Source: an uncultured Pelagibacteraceae bacterium
Lineage (GTDB): Bacteria > Pseudomonadota > Alphaproteobacteria > Pelagibacterales > Pelagibacteraceae
Assembly: GCA_902571525.1 (NCBI GenBank)
Contig: CACGCL010000007.1
Coordinates: forward strand, 1-43,726
Direction: 5' to 3'
Length of the DNA stretch: 43,726 nt
The translations under genes and the position numbers were made by a program. The notes below the pieces were generated by a model. That model saw nothing but the letters and a program-made list of their open reading frames with translations. It was not told the DNA's origin and did not search any database. This document shows positions 23,166-32,284 of this stretch, in pieces (the first letter of the stretch is position 1; every line of letters begins with the position of its first letter).

Positions 23166-23900
23166 TTAATTAATTTTTTCGTATCCTTTCTCCTCTAGCT
23201 CGAGGGCTAATTCTGGACCGCCAGATTTAATTATTTTTCCATTCATTAAAACATGAACAAAATCGGGTTTGATGTATTCAAGTAATCTTTGGTAATGAGT
23301 AATAATTAGGAAAGAATTATTTTTTTTTCTTAACGCATTTACACCATCTGCAACAGTCCTAAGAGCATCAATATCTAAGCCTGAATCTGTTTCATCTAAT
23401 ATAGAAAGTTTAGGGTTTAAAATAGACATTTGAAGAATTTCATTTTTCTTTTTTTCCCCACCTGAAAATCCAACGTTAAGCTGTCTGCCTAATTTTTCTT
23501 CATCAAATTTCAGTTCTTTTGCTTTTTCTTTAACAAGTTTTAAAAATTGTATTGCATCTAATTCTTTTTCTCCTCTTGCTTTTTTAATTGCATTTAAAGA
23601 AGTTTTTAAAAAAACATTTGTATTTACACCTGGTATCTCCAATGGATATTGAAATGCTAGGAAAATTCCTTTATGCGCACGTTCTTCGGTTTCTAATGAA
23701 AATAAATCATTATTTTCAAACAAAATTTCACCAGTAACATCATATCCTTTTTTTCCAGATAAAATGTTTGACAATGTACTTTTGCCTGAACCATTAGGGC
23801 CCATAATTGCGTGGACTTCACCTGGTTTAATTTCTAATTTAAAATCATGCAAAATAGATTTATCATCAATTTTTGCACTTAGATTATTTATTTTTAACAT
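23166..23900 (-). CDS. sufC: SufC, ATPase of SufBCD
   Basis: A 244-residue ABC-type ATPase that drives conformational change in the SufBCD scaffold. Walker A is G-P-N-G-S-G-K-S-T (34-42), the Q loop is in A-F-Q-Y-P, the signature is V-G-F-S-G-G-E-K-K-K and Walker B is L-S-I-L-D-E-T-D-S-G-L-D. It shares one base with the sufB stop and abuts sufD. Confidence 0.96.
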   Translation of the reverse strand: MLKINNLSAKIDDKSILHDFKLEIKPGEVHAIMGPNGSGKSTLSNILSGKKGYDVTGEILFENNDLFSLETEERAHKGIFLAFQYPLEIPGVNTNVFLKTSLNAIKKARGEKELDAIQFLKLVKEKAKELKFDEEKLGRQLNVGFSGGEKKKNEILQMSILNPKLSILDETDSGLDIDALRTVADGVNALRKKNNSFLIITHYQRLLEYIKPDFVHVLMNGKIIKSGGPELALELEEKGYEKIN

Positions 23901-25336
23901 TAACCTACGCTTCCTTCTAAACTAATCCCAACTAATTTTTGAGCTTCAACTGCAAATTCCATTGGTAATTGCTGTAAAACTTCTTTACAAAAACCATTTA
24001 CTATTAATCCAACTGCTTCTTCAGGATTTAATCCTCTTTGCTGACAATAATGTAATTGTTCTTCACTAATCTTTGAAGTTGTCGCTTCATGTGCAATATT
24101 TGAGTCAGAGTTTTTATTTTTAATGTATGGAACAGTATGTGCTCCACATTTATTGCCCATTAATAACGAGTCACACTGAGTAAAATTGTTTGAGTTTGTT
24201 GCTTTCGGAGAAATGTCTACAAGACCTCTATATGTCATATCTGAAAATCCTGCACTTATACCTTTTGAGATAATTTTACTCTTTGTATTTTTTCCGAGAT
24301 GAATCATTTTTGTACCGGTATCAGCTTTTTGATGATTGTTTGTAATAGCAATTGAATAAAATTCTCCAATTGAATTATCACCCTTTAAAATGCAGCTTGG
24401 GTATTTCCAAGTAATAGCAGATCCTGTTTCAACTTGAGTCCAGGAAATTTTTGAATTTTTACCTTTGCATAGACCTCTTTTTGTTACGAAATTATAAATC
24501 CCACCTTTTCCATCTTTATCTCCTGGATACCAATTTTGAACAGTTGAATATTTTATTTCAGCATCATCAAGTGCAATAAGTTCGACGTTAGCGGCATGTA
24601 ATTGATTTTCATCTCTCATCGGAGCAGTACATCCCTCTAGATAACTTACATAGCTTCCTTTATCAGCAATGATTAATGTTCTCTCAAATTGACCTGTATC
24701 AGATGCATTAATTCTAAAATAAGTTGATAATTCCATTGGGCATCTTACTCCTGGTGGAATGTAGACAAATGATCCATCAGTAAAAACTGCTGAGTTAAGT
24801 GTTGCAAAAAAATGATCTGTTAAAGGTATTACTGTTCCAAGATATTTTTTTACTAATTCAGGATGTTTTTGTACAGCCTCAGAAATTGAACAAAATATTA
24901 TTCCTTGTTTTGTTAAAGTTTCTTTAAATGTTGTAGCTACAGAAACTGAGTCAAAAACAGCATCAACTGCTATTCCATTTAATCTTTTTTGCTCTTGTAG
25001 CGGAATCCCTAACTTTTTATAAGTCTCAAGTAACTTTGGATCTAATTCATCAAGACTTTTTGGTTTATCTTTAAAGCTCTTTGGAGCCGAATAATAATAC
25101 AAGTCTTGATAATCTATTTTTGGATATTTTGGTTTTTGCCAATCTGGTTCTTTTAAAACTTTTAGTCTTTCAAAAGCTTTAAGTCGCCAATCTAATAACC
25201 ATTTAGGTTCTTTTTTAATATTTGATATAAACTTAATTACATCCTCATTTAATCCTTTTGGAGCTTTGATGCTTTCAATGTCAGTTGAAAAACCATATTT
25301 GTAATCTTTTAAATCTTCTATTTGCTTATCTCTCAT
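23900..25336 (-). CDS. sufB: SufB, scaffold subunit of SufBCD
   Basis: A 478-residue SufB, on which Fe-S clusters are built. Typical are [26 protein letters not shown] with the conserved cysteine, N-Y-P-like W-Y-P-G-D and the late [16 protein letters not shown] motif. It follows iscR with no spacer (25336/25337). Confidence 0.96.
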   Translation of the reverse strand: MRDKQIEDLKDYKYGFSTDIESIKAPKGLNEDVIKFISNIKKEPKWLLDWRLKAFERLKVLKEPDWQKPKYPKIDYQDLYYYSAPKSFKDKPKSLDELDPKLLETYKKLGIPLQEQKRLNGIAVDAVFDSVSVATTFKETLTKQGIIFCSISEAVQKHPELVKKYLGTVIPLTDHFFATLNSAVFTDGSFVYIPPGVRCPMELSTYFRINASDTGQFERTLIIADKGSYVSYLEGCTAPMRDENQLHAANVELIALDDAEIKYSTVQNWYPGDKDGKGGIYNFVTKRGLCKGKNSKISWTQVETGSAITWKYPSCILKGDNSIGEFYSIAITNNHQKADTGTKMIHLGKNTKSKIISKGISAGFSDMTYRGLVDISPKATNSNNFTQCDSLLMGNKCGAHTVPYIKNKNSDSNIAHEATTSKISEEQLHYCQQRGLNPEEAVGLIVNGFCKEVLQQLPMEFAVEAQKLVGISLEGSVG

Positions 25337-25759
25337 TTAATATCTTACCTCTTTATTTCTTAATAGATCACTTAATTTTTTGCTTTCAAAAAAACTGTTA
25401 ATATGAATATCTAATTCATCCCAAAAATTATGAGTTATACATTTCGTACTTTTACCATTACATGATTTCTTAGAATCTTTTTTACATCCAATTGTCTTAA
25501 CTTTTTGGTCTAAAGCTAATAGTATATCTAAAATTTTTAATTCTTTTGGAGTTTTAACGAGCATATAACCTCCGTTAATTCCTCTTACGCTTTTTACAAT
25601 ATTATTTTTTTTTAATTTTAAAAATATTTGTTCTAAATAAAGTAAAGATATTCCTTGTCTTAGCGAAATATCTCTTAAACTGACTGCATTATTTCTTGAA
25701 AAAACAGCCATGTCTGCGAGTGCCATTACTGCATATCTAGATTTTGTATTAAGCTTCAT
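25337..25759 (-). CDS. iscR: IscR-type Rrf2 regulator
   Basis: A 140-residue Rrf2-family regulator. The winged helix is at residues 1-65 (K-L-N-T-K-S-R-Y-A-V, G-I-S-L-L-Y-L-E-Q-I-F, V-R-G-I-N-G-G-Y), followed by the dimer helix and the [2Fe-2S] ligands Cys92, Cys100, Cys107 and His110. The ligand set is that of IscR, although spacing between cysteines (7 and 6 residues) is wider than in Escherichia coli (5 and 5). It is the first gene of the suf operon and its promoter contains a matching IscR site, so autoregulation by cluster state is very likely. Confidence 0.93.
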   Translation of the reverse strand: MKLNTKSRYAVMALADMAVFSRNNAVSLRDISLRQGISLLYLEQIFLKLKKNNIVKSVRGINGGYMLVKTPKELKILDILLALDQKVKTIGCKKDSKKSCNGKSTKCITHNFWDELDIHINSFFESKKLSDLLRNKEVRY

Positions 25760-25778
25760 AATCCTTTATTTATGGGAC

Positions 25779-25811
25779 TTATATATATACCCGACTAAAA
25801 TAGTCAAGTTT
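25779..25811 (-). promoter_or_regulatory. iscR-suf promoter with an IscR type 1 box
   Basis: The 25 bases at 25787-25811, read on the minus strand, agree with the IscR type 1 consensus ATASYYGACTRWWWYAGTCRRSTAT at 24 of 25 positions. The box contains the -35 hexamer TTGACT (25807-25802); a -10 element TATATA or TATAAG lies 16-18 bases further (25785-25778). IscR with its cluster bound would block polymerase here. AAAGGAT before the iscR ATG is the ribosome binding site. Confidence 0.85.
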
Positions 25812-25853
25812 TAGAAATTAAAAAGACTCGCATTTTGTCGCTTCAATATGATA

Positions 25854-25921
25854 AACAAAGTTTTTTTGTGAGAATAATTATCATTAACAAAATTTTTTTG
25901 AGAATAATTATCATTAACAAA
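25854..25921. repeat. 30-32-bp tandem repeat holding two Fur-box-like sites
   Basis: A unit of the form AACAAA-T(7)-GAGAATAATTATCATT occurs twice, with an AACAAA remnant of a third copy. The 22-mer from 25870 to 25891 recurs exactly at 25900-25921. Each copy contains TGAGAATAATTATCA (25869-25883 and 25899-25913), which differs at one position from the 7-1-7 Fur model TGATAATNATTATCA. The second copy ends two bases before the ATG at 25923, so it covers the ribosome binding site position. The repeats lie 60 to 110 bases upstream of the iscR -35 element. Confidence 0.7.
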
Positions 25922-25922
25922 T

Positions 25923-26579
25923 ATGGAAAATAAAATTGTAGAAATATTTATTCCTGGACCCGCTGGTAGATTAGAAGCAAAGTATTTTAAAAATCAAAAA
26001 ATTACTTCTCCAATTGCTTTAGTTTTGCAACCTCATCCTCAGTACGGGGGTACAATGAACAACAAAGTAGTTGTCGAAACATTTCATGCTTTTATGGATA
26101 ACGGGTTTTCAGTATGCAGAGTTAATTTTAGAGGAGTTGGTAAAAGTGATGGTGAATTTGATAACGGACAAGGCGAACTTGCAGATGCTGCCGCTGCATT
26201 GGATTGGATTGAAAGAGAAAATTTTGATAATTCACAATGTTGGGTTGCTGGTTTCTCTTTTGGATCATTAATATCTATGCAATTACTTATGAGAAGGCCA
26301 GAAATAAACAGGTTTATTTCAATATCACCTCAACCAAATGTATATGATTTTTCATTTCTTTCACCTTGTCCAACTTCGGGACTAATGGTCTATGGTAAAA
26401 AAGATGAACTTGTTCCTATAGGTCATTTGAACGAGCTTGATAAGAGATTATCAGCACAAAAAGGAATAAAAGTAGACTTTCAATCAGTTCCAGATGCTAA
26501 CCATTTTTTTGCGAAATCTGAAAATAGTTTAAGAAAAGTTTTAGATAAATATATTCAAAAAGAATCAGCTTTATTTTAA
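25923..26579 (+). CDS. Alpha/beta hydrolase of the COG2945 type
   Basis: A 218-residue small hydrolase. It starts with a beta hairpin (I-F-I-P-G-P-A-G-R-L-E), then Q-P-H-P-Q-Y-G-G-T-M-N-N-K-V-V, V-N-F-R-G-V-G-K-S-D-G and the nucleophile motif G-F-S-F-G-S with Ser112; G-K-K-D-E-L-V-P and D-A-N-H-F-F supply the acid and histidine. Members of this group are common beside iscR/suf genes in alphaproteobacteria, as I recall, but their substrate is unknown. It is divergent from iscR and begins two bases after a Fur-box-like repeat, with no clear ribosome binding site, so iron control is likely. Its end overlaps the anmK stop by four bases. Confidence 0.87.
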   Translation: MENKIVEIFIPGPAGRLEAKYFKNQKITSPIALVLQPHPQYGGTMNNKVVVETFHAFMDNGFSVCRVNFRGVGKSDGEFDNGQGELADAAAALDWIERENFDNSQCWVAGFSFGSLISMQLLMRRPEINRFISISPQPNVYDFSFLSPCPTSGLMVYGKKDELVPIGHLNELDKRLSAQKGIKVDFQSVPDANHFFAKSENSLRKVLDKYIQKESALF

Positions 26580-27703
26580 AAATTTTTTGCATACACACCG
26601 CCAGTAGTAGGTCTTGCACAGCCAGTTGTATTTGGGAAAGATATAGGTAGTTTTAAAAAGGATCGAATTGCTAGATAAGCGAAAGCTTGGGATTCTACAA
26701 AATCTCCATCAACCCCATAATCGTCTGTAGTTTCAAATTTTAATTTTTGATCACTATATGACTTAATTCTCTCAATTAATGTTTTATTTTTTCGTCCACC
26801 ACCACACAAGATAACATTTGAAACCTTTTTATTAGATTTTAATATCTCTCTATATAATCTAGAAGCAATTATACTACCTGTGAAATCGGTTATTGTTGAA
26901 GCACCATTCTCTACATCAAGTCCTCTCAAAAAGTTTATTTCAAAATCATTAACATCAAATGAATTTATATTTTTATCCAGAATATTTTCAAAATCTTCAA
27001 GAGCTTGATTAAGTATTAATTGATTTGTTTTACCTGAGTTTGCTAATTCACCATTTTTATCATAATTGCCTTTATTGTTTCTTCTCATCCATTCATTAAT
27101 TAAACAATTTCCAGGTCCAATATCTTTACTAATCAGATTTTTCTCATTTAAATCCTTAATTAAAGTCAAATTAGAAATACCTCCGATATTTAAAATACAA
27201 ACTGGTAGGTCAATTTTTTTTTCTTTAACAACTAAATGATGAAAAATTGGTGACAGTGGTGCTCCTTCACCTCCTTCTAATAAATCCTTTTGTCTAAAAT
27301 TATAGATAACTTTTTTCTTCGAAAGTTGAGATAATAATTTACCATCACCTAATTGTTTAGAATATTTGTCTTTTGGACTATGTAAAATTGTTTGACCGTG
27401 AAAACCGATTAAATCTATTTCGAAATCGTTATTTTTTGAGCATTTTAAAATAACATTTGAATGGAATAATGTGATTTTCCTCTCCAAATCACTAATTTCT
27501 TTTGAGAATTTTTTTATATCTTCGAGCTTATTTATATTACTTTTTAAATTATAAATATTTTCAGATATATCATCTGTATATTGAAAATATTTGTTAGTTA
27601 AAACTTTATAATAACCTTTGCCATCAGAGTTTATTACCGATGCATCTACACCATCGCCAGAAGTACCACTCATTAAGCCTAAACTATTTAGAGATTTATT
27701 CAC
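26576..27703 (-). CDS. anmK: Anhydro-N-acetylmuramic acid kinase
   Basis: A 375-residue AnmK, which phosphorylates and opens 1,6-anhydro-MurNAc from cell-wall turnover. It opens with G-L-M-S-G-T-S-G-D-G-V-D-A-S, the ATP/phosphate motif of the family, then has F-H-G-Q-T-I-L-H-S-P, N-I-G-G-I-S-N-L-T, D-I-G-P-G-N and L-C-G-G-G-R-K-N. The end has T-T-G-C-A-R-P-T-T-G-G. It is divergent from tyrS, an arrangement common in alphaproteobacteria. No amgK or murU recycling genes are nearby. Confidence 0.95.
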   Translation of the reverse strand: MNKSLNSLGLMSGTSGDGVDASVINSDGKGYYKVLTNKYFQYTDDISENIYNLKSNINKLEDIKKFSKEISDLERKITLFHSNVILKCSKNNDFEIDLIGFHGQTILHSPKDKYSKQLGDGKLLSQLSKKKVIYNFRQKDLLEGGEGAPLSPIFHHLVVKEKKIDLPVCILNIGGISNLTLIKDLNEKNLISKDIGPGNCLINEWMRRNNKGNYDKNGELANSGKTNQLILNQALEDFENILDKNINSFDVNDFEINFLRGLDVENGASTITDFTGSIIASRLYREILKSNKKVSNVILCGGGRKNKTLIERIKSYSDQKLKFETTDDYGVDGDFVESQAFAYLAIRSFLKLPISFPNTTGCARPTTGGVYAKNF

Positions 27704-27763
27704 AATTTATTTTTCAATCAAATTAAAATAAGTATATTAAATTAATATTAATAAATTTAAAAA

Positions 27764-28999
27764 ATGAAAAATTCATTTATATCTGAGTTTAAAGAAAGAG
27801 AGTATTTTAATCAATGTACTAATTCTGAAGAGCTGGATAATCTAATGAATAACAAAAAAATTAATGCGTATATTGGTTTTGATTGTACTGCTCAAAGTTT
27901 GCATGTGGGTAGTTTGCTACAAATAATGTGTTTAAGAATGCTACAGAAATACGGTCATAGGCCTATAGTTTTGCTTGGTGGTGGTACTACTATGATTGGG
28001 GATCCCTCTGGCAAAGAAGAAACTAGAAAAATTTTGTCAACAAAAGAAATAGATAAAAATATTAAAGATATTAAAAAAGTATTTCAAATTTTCTTAAATC
28101 ATAAAAATACCAAAACAAAACCAATTTATGTGAATAATTTTAAATGGCTTGGAAAATTAAACTATATAAAATTTCTAAGAGAAATAGGTAAGCATTTTAC
28201 AATCAATAAAATGTTAAGTTTTGATAGTGTTAAACTTAGATTAGAAAGAGAGCAATCTTTAAGTTATATGGAATTTAATTATATGATTTTACAAGCTTAT
28301 GATTTTTTAGAATTAAATAGCAAAAGCAATTGCGTAGTTCAAATAGGTGGATCTGATCAGTGGGGGAATATTGTGAGTGGTGTTGAATTAATTAAGAGAA
28401 GTTCAGGTAAACAAGCATATGGATTAACAACACCATTAATAACTTTAGCATCAGGTACAAAAATGGGTAAAACAGAAAAAGGTGCTGTATGGTTAGACAA
28501 GAAATTGTTATCTCCGTATAATTATTGGCAATTTTGGAGAAATACGGATGACCGAGACGTAGTAAAATTTTTAAAAATGTTCACTGATAAAGAAATCTCG
28601 GAAATTGAAAGTTTGAAAAACAAAAATATCAACGAATTAAAAATTTTGTTAGCGAATGAAACAACCTCAATGTTGCATGGTAAAAATTCAGCAAAAAAAG
28701 CTGCAGAGACTGCAAAAAAAACTTTTAGTGCTGGATCTTATGGAGATGAACTGCCTGTTATAAATATAAAGAGAAATGAAATTACCAAAGGTATCAATAT
28801 TATAGATATAGTAATAAAATCAAAATTATTAAACTCAAAAAGTGAAGTTAGAAGAGCAATTAAAAATCAAGGAGTAAAAGTGAATAATAATACCATTGAT
28901 GAAGAAAGTCTAAATATTACAATTAATAATTTTAAAGAAAATATTTTAAAATTATCTCATGGTAAAAAAAACCATGTGTTGTTTAAAATTATTAATTAG
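27764..28999 (+). CDS. tyrS: Tyrosyl-tRNA synthetase
   Basis: A 411-residue class I synthetase. The HIGH-type motif is H-V-G-S (47-50), followed by G-G-G-T-T-M-I-G-D-P-S-G-K; tyrosine-binding residues are in Y-M-I-L-Q-A-Y-D-F and Q-I-G-G-S-D-Q-W-G-N; the KMSKS-type motif is K-M-G-K-T. The last 70 residues form an S4 RNA-binding domain (S-E-V-R-R-A-I-K-N-Q-G-V-K-V). Its stop overlaps the end of the AsmA-like gene by eight bases. Confidence 0.96.
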   Translation: MKNSFISEFKEREYFNQCTNSEELDNLMNNKKINAYIGFDCTAQSLHVGSLLQIMCLRMLQKYGHRPIVLLGGGTTMIGDPSGKEETRKILSTKEIDKNIKDIKKVFQIFLNHKNTKTKPIYVNNFKWLGKLNYIKFLREIGKHFTINKMLSFDSVKLRLEREQSLSYMEFNYMILQAYDFLELNSKSNCVVQIGGSDQWGNIVSGVELIKRSSGKQAYGLTTPLITLASGTKMGKTEKGAVWLDKKLLSPYNYWQFWRNTDDRDVVKFLKMFTDKEISEIESLKNKNINELKILLANETTSMLHGKNSAKKAAETAKKTFSAGSYGDELPVINIKRNEITKGINIIDIVIKSKLLNSKSEVRRAIKNQGVKVNNNTIDEESLNITINNFKENILKLSHGKKNHVLFKIIN

Positions 29000-31193
29000 C
29001 TTTTTTAATTCTTTCTAAAGTTCTAGTTATAAATCTTGGAGTTAAAGTTTTAATTGGATTTACAGTAGTTTTTAAATCTTTGGGATATCCTTTAATTTTG
29101 AAACTTACACCAAAAACTCCCTCACCTGCTTTTTTCCCTACTAGTATGTCTCCCAATAAAGGTATTGAGCCTATAGCTTTATTTATTGTAGTAGCAGGGA
29201 CTAATGTTCCTCTAAGACTAATTAATTCATCTTTTTGAACATATCCTTCCATTAAAACAGAAATTGAAGGGCCTAAAGAATAAATTTCCTCAATTGTCAT
29301 TAATCCTTTGTCTTTATTGAATTTCATCTCAAATTCATTAAATCTAATTCCTTCACCGGATAACATATCCGCTATACCTTGTAATGAAGCTAGGGTTAAT
29401 AATTTAGTAAGAGCAGGTACCTCATTTAATTTAAAATCATATAATTTTAAGTTTGAATTAGATTTTTTATCTTTTGAAATTGAGTAAAAGTCTAAGGAGC
29501 CACCATCAAAACCTTTAATAAATTTATATTTTTTCACAAGGGGCTTTGCGTGATTTGTAAAAACTGTTGTTATTTTCTCCTGATTTGAATTAGTTTTAAT
29601 CGAAACTTTAAATTCTTCATTATTAGGAAATTTAGATAATAAATTTAAATCAAAAACTTGGTTTTCTTTTAAAATTAAATTTGAGTTTAAAGAAGTAAGA
29701 TAATCTTCTTTATTAATATAAGCTGTATCAATTTTAATAGATATATCGCTATTTAAATTATCAAATAAATCAAAAAAATTTCCATCATCTTTCGAAAACA
29801 AAATTTCATCAACTAACTTGGATCCGTCAAAAATTTTACTTTTTAAAATATAGTTTTTGTTGTCTCTTTTTAGGTTTAATTCACTGTATTTATCATTGTT
29901 ATTAAGTATATTTATTTTTATATCGTCTAAACTCTTAATTTTATTATTGTTTCCGAATACTATATTGTTTATGTCAATAAAGTTTTTATCTTGAATAAGT
30001 TTTATATTCTCAATTACTATTAGTTTAGAGTTAGAAAACTTTCCATTCAGATTTAATAAACTTTTATCACCTTTATTTTTTGTGTAATTTAATATTTTAA
30101 AATTAATGGCAGAATTGATTAATTCAAAATTTAAATTGTAAAAAAATTCATTTTTTACTTTTTTTATTGAGTAATTAGCATCGTCAACATCATCATTTAT
30201 ATTTAATTTAGATTTACCATTTATTTCATAATCACCATTGTCATAATCAAATGTAATAGAGTTATCTTGAAGTTTTATATCTGTTTTGTAACCAGGAAAA
30301 AATCTTTTAAAAATATTGTTTGAATATTTTAATGATTCTAAAGATAATTTTGATTGAATCTTAACATCTAAAAGTTTAATTTTTTTACTTATTTTAAAAG
30401 AAAATTTGTTATTTGAATTAAAAATTAAGCTATTTTTTAAAATACTCTTTAAATCATCATTTAAAAAATTTGAAAGTTTAGCAAAATTTATTTCACCTTT
30501 TTTATTTGAAATATCACCCTCAAACTTAAGGTCGTTTTGATTTTTACTAATTTTTATTTCATTAGATCTGATATTAATGGATTGATAAATAGAAGATAAG
30601 TTGTAAATTAAATATTCTTTATCTTTTATTAAAAAATTAAAGTTAATATTTTCTACTAAATTATCATTTGCCAACTCTATTTTTAAATTTTCAACATTTC
30701 CATCAATTATATAGCTATTTTTTATGCTTCCATCCTCATTAAAATTAATTTTGCTTTCTAAAGACATGGTGCCATCTTTCACAATTTTATTTAAAATAAA
30801 TAGTTGAGGGTTATTCCGATATGTTCTCACTACTGAAATTAAATTTTTTATCTTATTTTTATCTGTCTTAATTCTGATTTTTTCTAAATTAAATTTATTA
30901 GAAAAAAAATTTTTTAATGGTAGGTCAGTGCTAATACTTTCAATCTTGATTTCTTTATTTCTTAAGAAAACTTTAGGCTCTTTTGTTTTTAACTCAAAAT
31001 TGAAATTATTAATATTTAGGAAAATTTTTATTTTATTTAAATTTATATTTAAATTTTCATGTCTTTCAGAGATTTTTTCACTAATTAAATTATTAAATTT
31101 ATCAGTACTAACTCCATAGATGCTTAAATAAATTAGGAATAATAATATAATTAATAAAAAAAAAGATATTAATTGTATTAATCTTTTAACCAT
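28992..31193 (-). CDS. AsmA-like (YhdP-type) envelope protein
   Basis: A 733-residue protein with one N-terminal membrane helix (about residues 5-27) and a long periplasmic region rich in repeated beta strands. The last 150 residues carry the AsmA-like C-terminal domain: L-A-S-L-Q-G-I-A-D-M-L-S-G-E-G-I-R-F, L-M-E-G-Y-V, L-R-G-T-L-V-P-A and I-P-L-L-G-D-I-L-V-G, followed by F-x-I-K-G-Y-P-K-D. AsmA/YhdP proteins are thought to form lipid-conducting bridges from inner to outer membrane. It overlaps the prfB stop by eight bases and is probably in the mrcA-prfB transcript. Confidence 0.85.
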   Translation of the reverse strand: MVKRLIQLISFFLLIILLFLIYLSIYGVSTDKFNNLISEKISERHENLNINLNKIKIFLNINNFNFELKTKEPKVFLRNKEIKIESISTDLPLKNFFSNKFNLEKIRIKTDKNKIKNLISVVRTYRNNPQLFILNKIVKDGTMSLESKINFNEDGSIKNSYIIDGNVENLKIELANDNLVENINFNFLIKDKEYLIYNLSSIYQSINIRSNEIKISKNQNDLKFEGDISNKKGEINFAKLSNFLNDDLKSILKNSLIFNSNNKFSFKISKKIKLLDVKIQSKLSLESLKYSNNIFKRFFPGYKTDIKLQDNSITFDYDNGDYEINGKSKLNINDDVDDANYSIKKVKNEFFYNLNFELINSAINFKILNYTKNKGDKSLLNLNGKFSNSKLIVIENIKLIQDKNFIDINNIVFGNNNKIKSLDDIKINILNNNDKYSELNLKRDNKNYILKSKIFDGSKLVDEILFSKDDGNFFDLFDNLNSDISIKIDTAYINKEDYLTSLNSNLILKENQVFDLNLLSKFPNNEEFKVSIKTNSNQEKITTVFTNHAKPLVKKYKFIKGFDGGSLDFYSISKDKKSNSNLKLYDFKLNEVPALTKLLTLASLQGIADMLSGEGIRFNEFEMKFNKDKGLMTIEEIYSLGPSISVLMEGYVQKDELISLRGTLVPATTINKAIGSIPLLGDILVGKKAGEGVFGVSFKIKGYPKDLKTTVNPIKTLTPRFITRTLERIKKAN

Positions 31194-32284
31194 TTGAACT
31201 AAATAATGAACTTTCTAAAAAGCTATCTATTTCCCCATTTAAAACTTTGTCTGGATCACTGCTCTCAAAATTAGTTCTATTATCTTTTACAAGCCTATAT
31301 GGATGTAGAACATAAGATCTAATTTGATGACCCCAACCAATGTCTTTTTTTTTATCATTCTCACCAATACTTTCTTTTTCTCTTTTTTCAAGTTCATAGT
31401 TATACAAACGAGCTTTTAACATTTGCATGCATGTCTCTTTATTTTTATGTTGTGATCTATCGTTTTGGCATTGCACTACTATTTTTGTGGGAATATGAGT
31501 AATCCTTACTGCGCTATCAGTAGTATTTACATGCTGTCCTCCTGCCCCACTAGAACGATAAGTATCCACCCTTAGATCTTTTTCTTGGATATCTATATCA
31601 ATACTGTCATCAACAACTGGGTAAACCCATACACTTGCAAAACTAGTGTGCCTTCTAGCGCCAGAGTCAAACGGAGAAATTCTTACTAATCGATGAATTC
31701 CAGACTCACTTTTTAACCATCCAAAAGCATAATCTCCGCTAATCTTAATAGTTGTAGATTTAACTCCGGCCTCATCACCTTTGTGCTCACTGATAATATT
31801 TTGTTTAAATTCTCTGGTATTGGACCATTTCATATACATTCTTCTTAACATATCAGCCCAGTCTTGACTTTCTGTGCCACCCGCACCGGCATGTATCTCC
31901 ACAAAACAGTCGTTGCTATCACTCTCTTTTGACAAGAAACATTTTATTTCATTTCTTTGTACTTGAGATTTTAAAAGTTCTATATTATTTGAAATTTCTT
32001 GAATAAGTTTAGTGTTATTTTCCTCTGAAGCTAATAGAAAAAATTCGTTTAAGTCATTGCTTTCTTTAACAGAATTTTCAAAAGATAAAACTAAATCATC
32101 TAATTTCTTTTTTTCCTTTAAAATTTTTTGAGCATTAGATTTGTCTTGCCAGAAATCTTTATCTAAAACTAACTTTTGATATTTATTTATTTTTGATTTA
32201 ATATTATTCTTTTCAAAGATACTCCTGTATTCTTTGATTTATTTTTTTTATAATTTCTATTGTATTTAAAAATTTATCATTCAT
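31186..32284 (-). CDS. prfB: Peptide chain release factor 2, with programmed +1 frameshift
   Basis: RF2 terminates translation at UGA and UAA. The gene is two frames: 32284-32216 codes 23 residues, M-N-D-K-F-L...Q-E-Y-L, then an in-frame TGA; one base (32215) is skipped and reading resumes at 32214 down to 31186, giving 365 residues, the same as Escherichia coli RF2. The codon-recognition motif S-P-F is in R-I-S-P-F-D-S-G, and the catalytic G-G-Q is in S-G-A-G-G-Q-H-V-N. The ATG shares a base with the mrcA stop (TAATG). A start near 31935 would lose the first third of the protein and is rejected. Confidence 0.96.
32212..32227 (-). promoter_or_regulatory. prfB programmed frameshift signal
   Basis: On the minus strand CAGGAGTATCTTTGAA holds an internal Shine-Dalgarno AGGAG (32226-32222), three bases, then the slippery CTT (32218-32216) and the TGA stop (32215-32213). 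Order and spacing match the enteric site. Low RF2 makes the ribosome pause at TGA and slip +1, so RF2 controls its own synthesis. Confidence 0.95.

Noticed and set aside
31186..31935. A separate 249-residue release-factor-like gene
   Set aside because: The frame continues upstream to a classic RF2 frameshift site and an N-terminal piece starting at 32284; the shorter version would lose a third of the protein.
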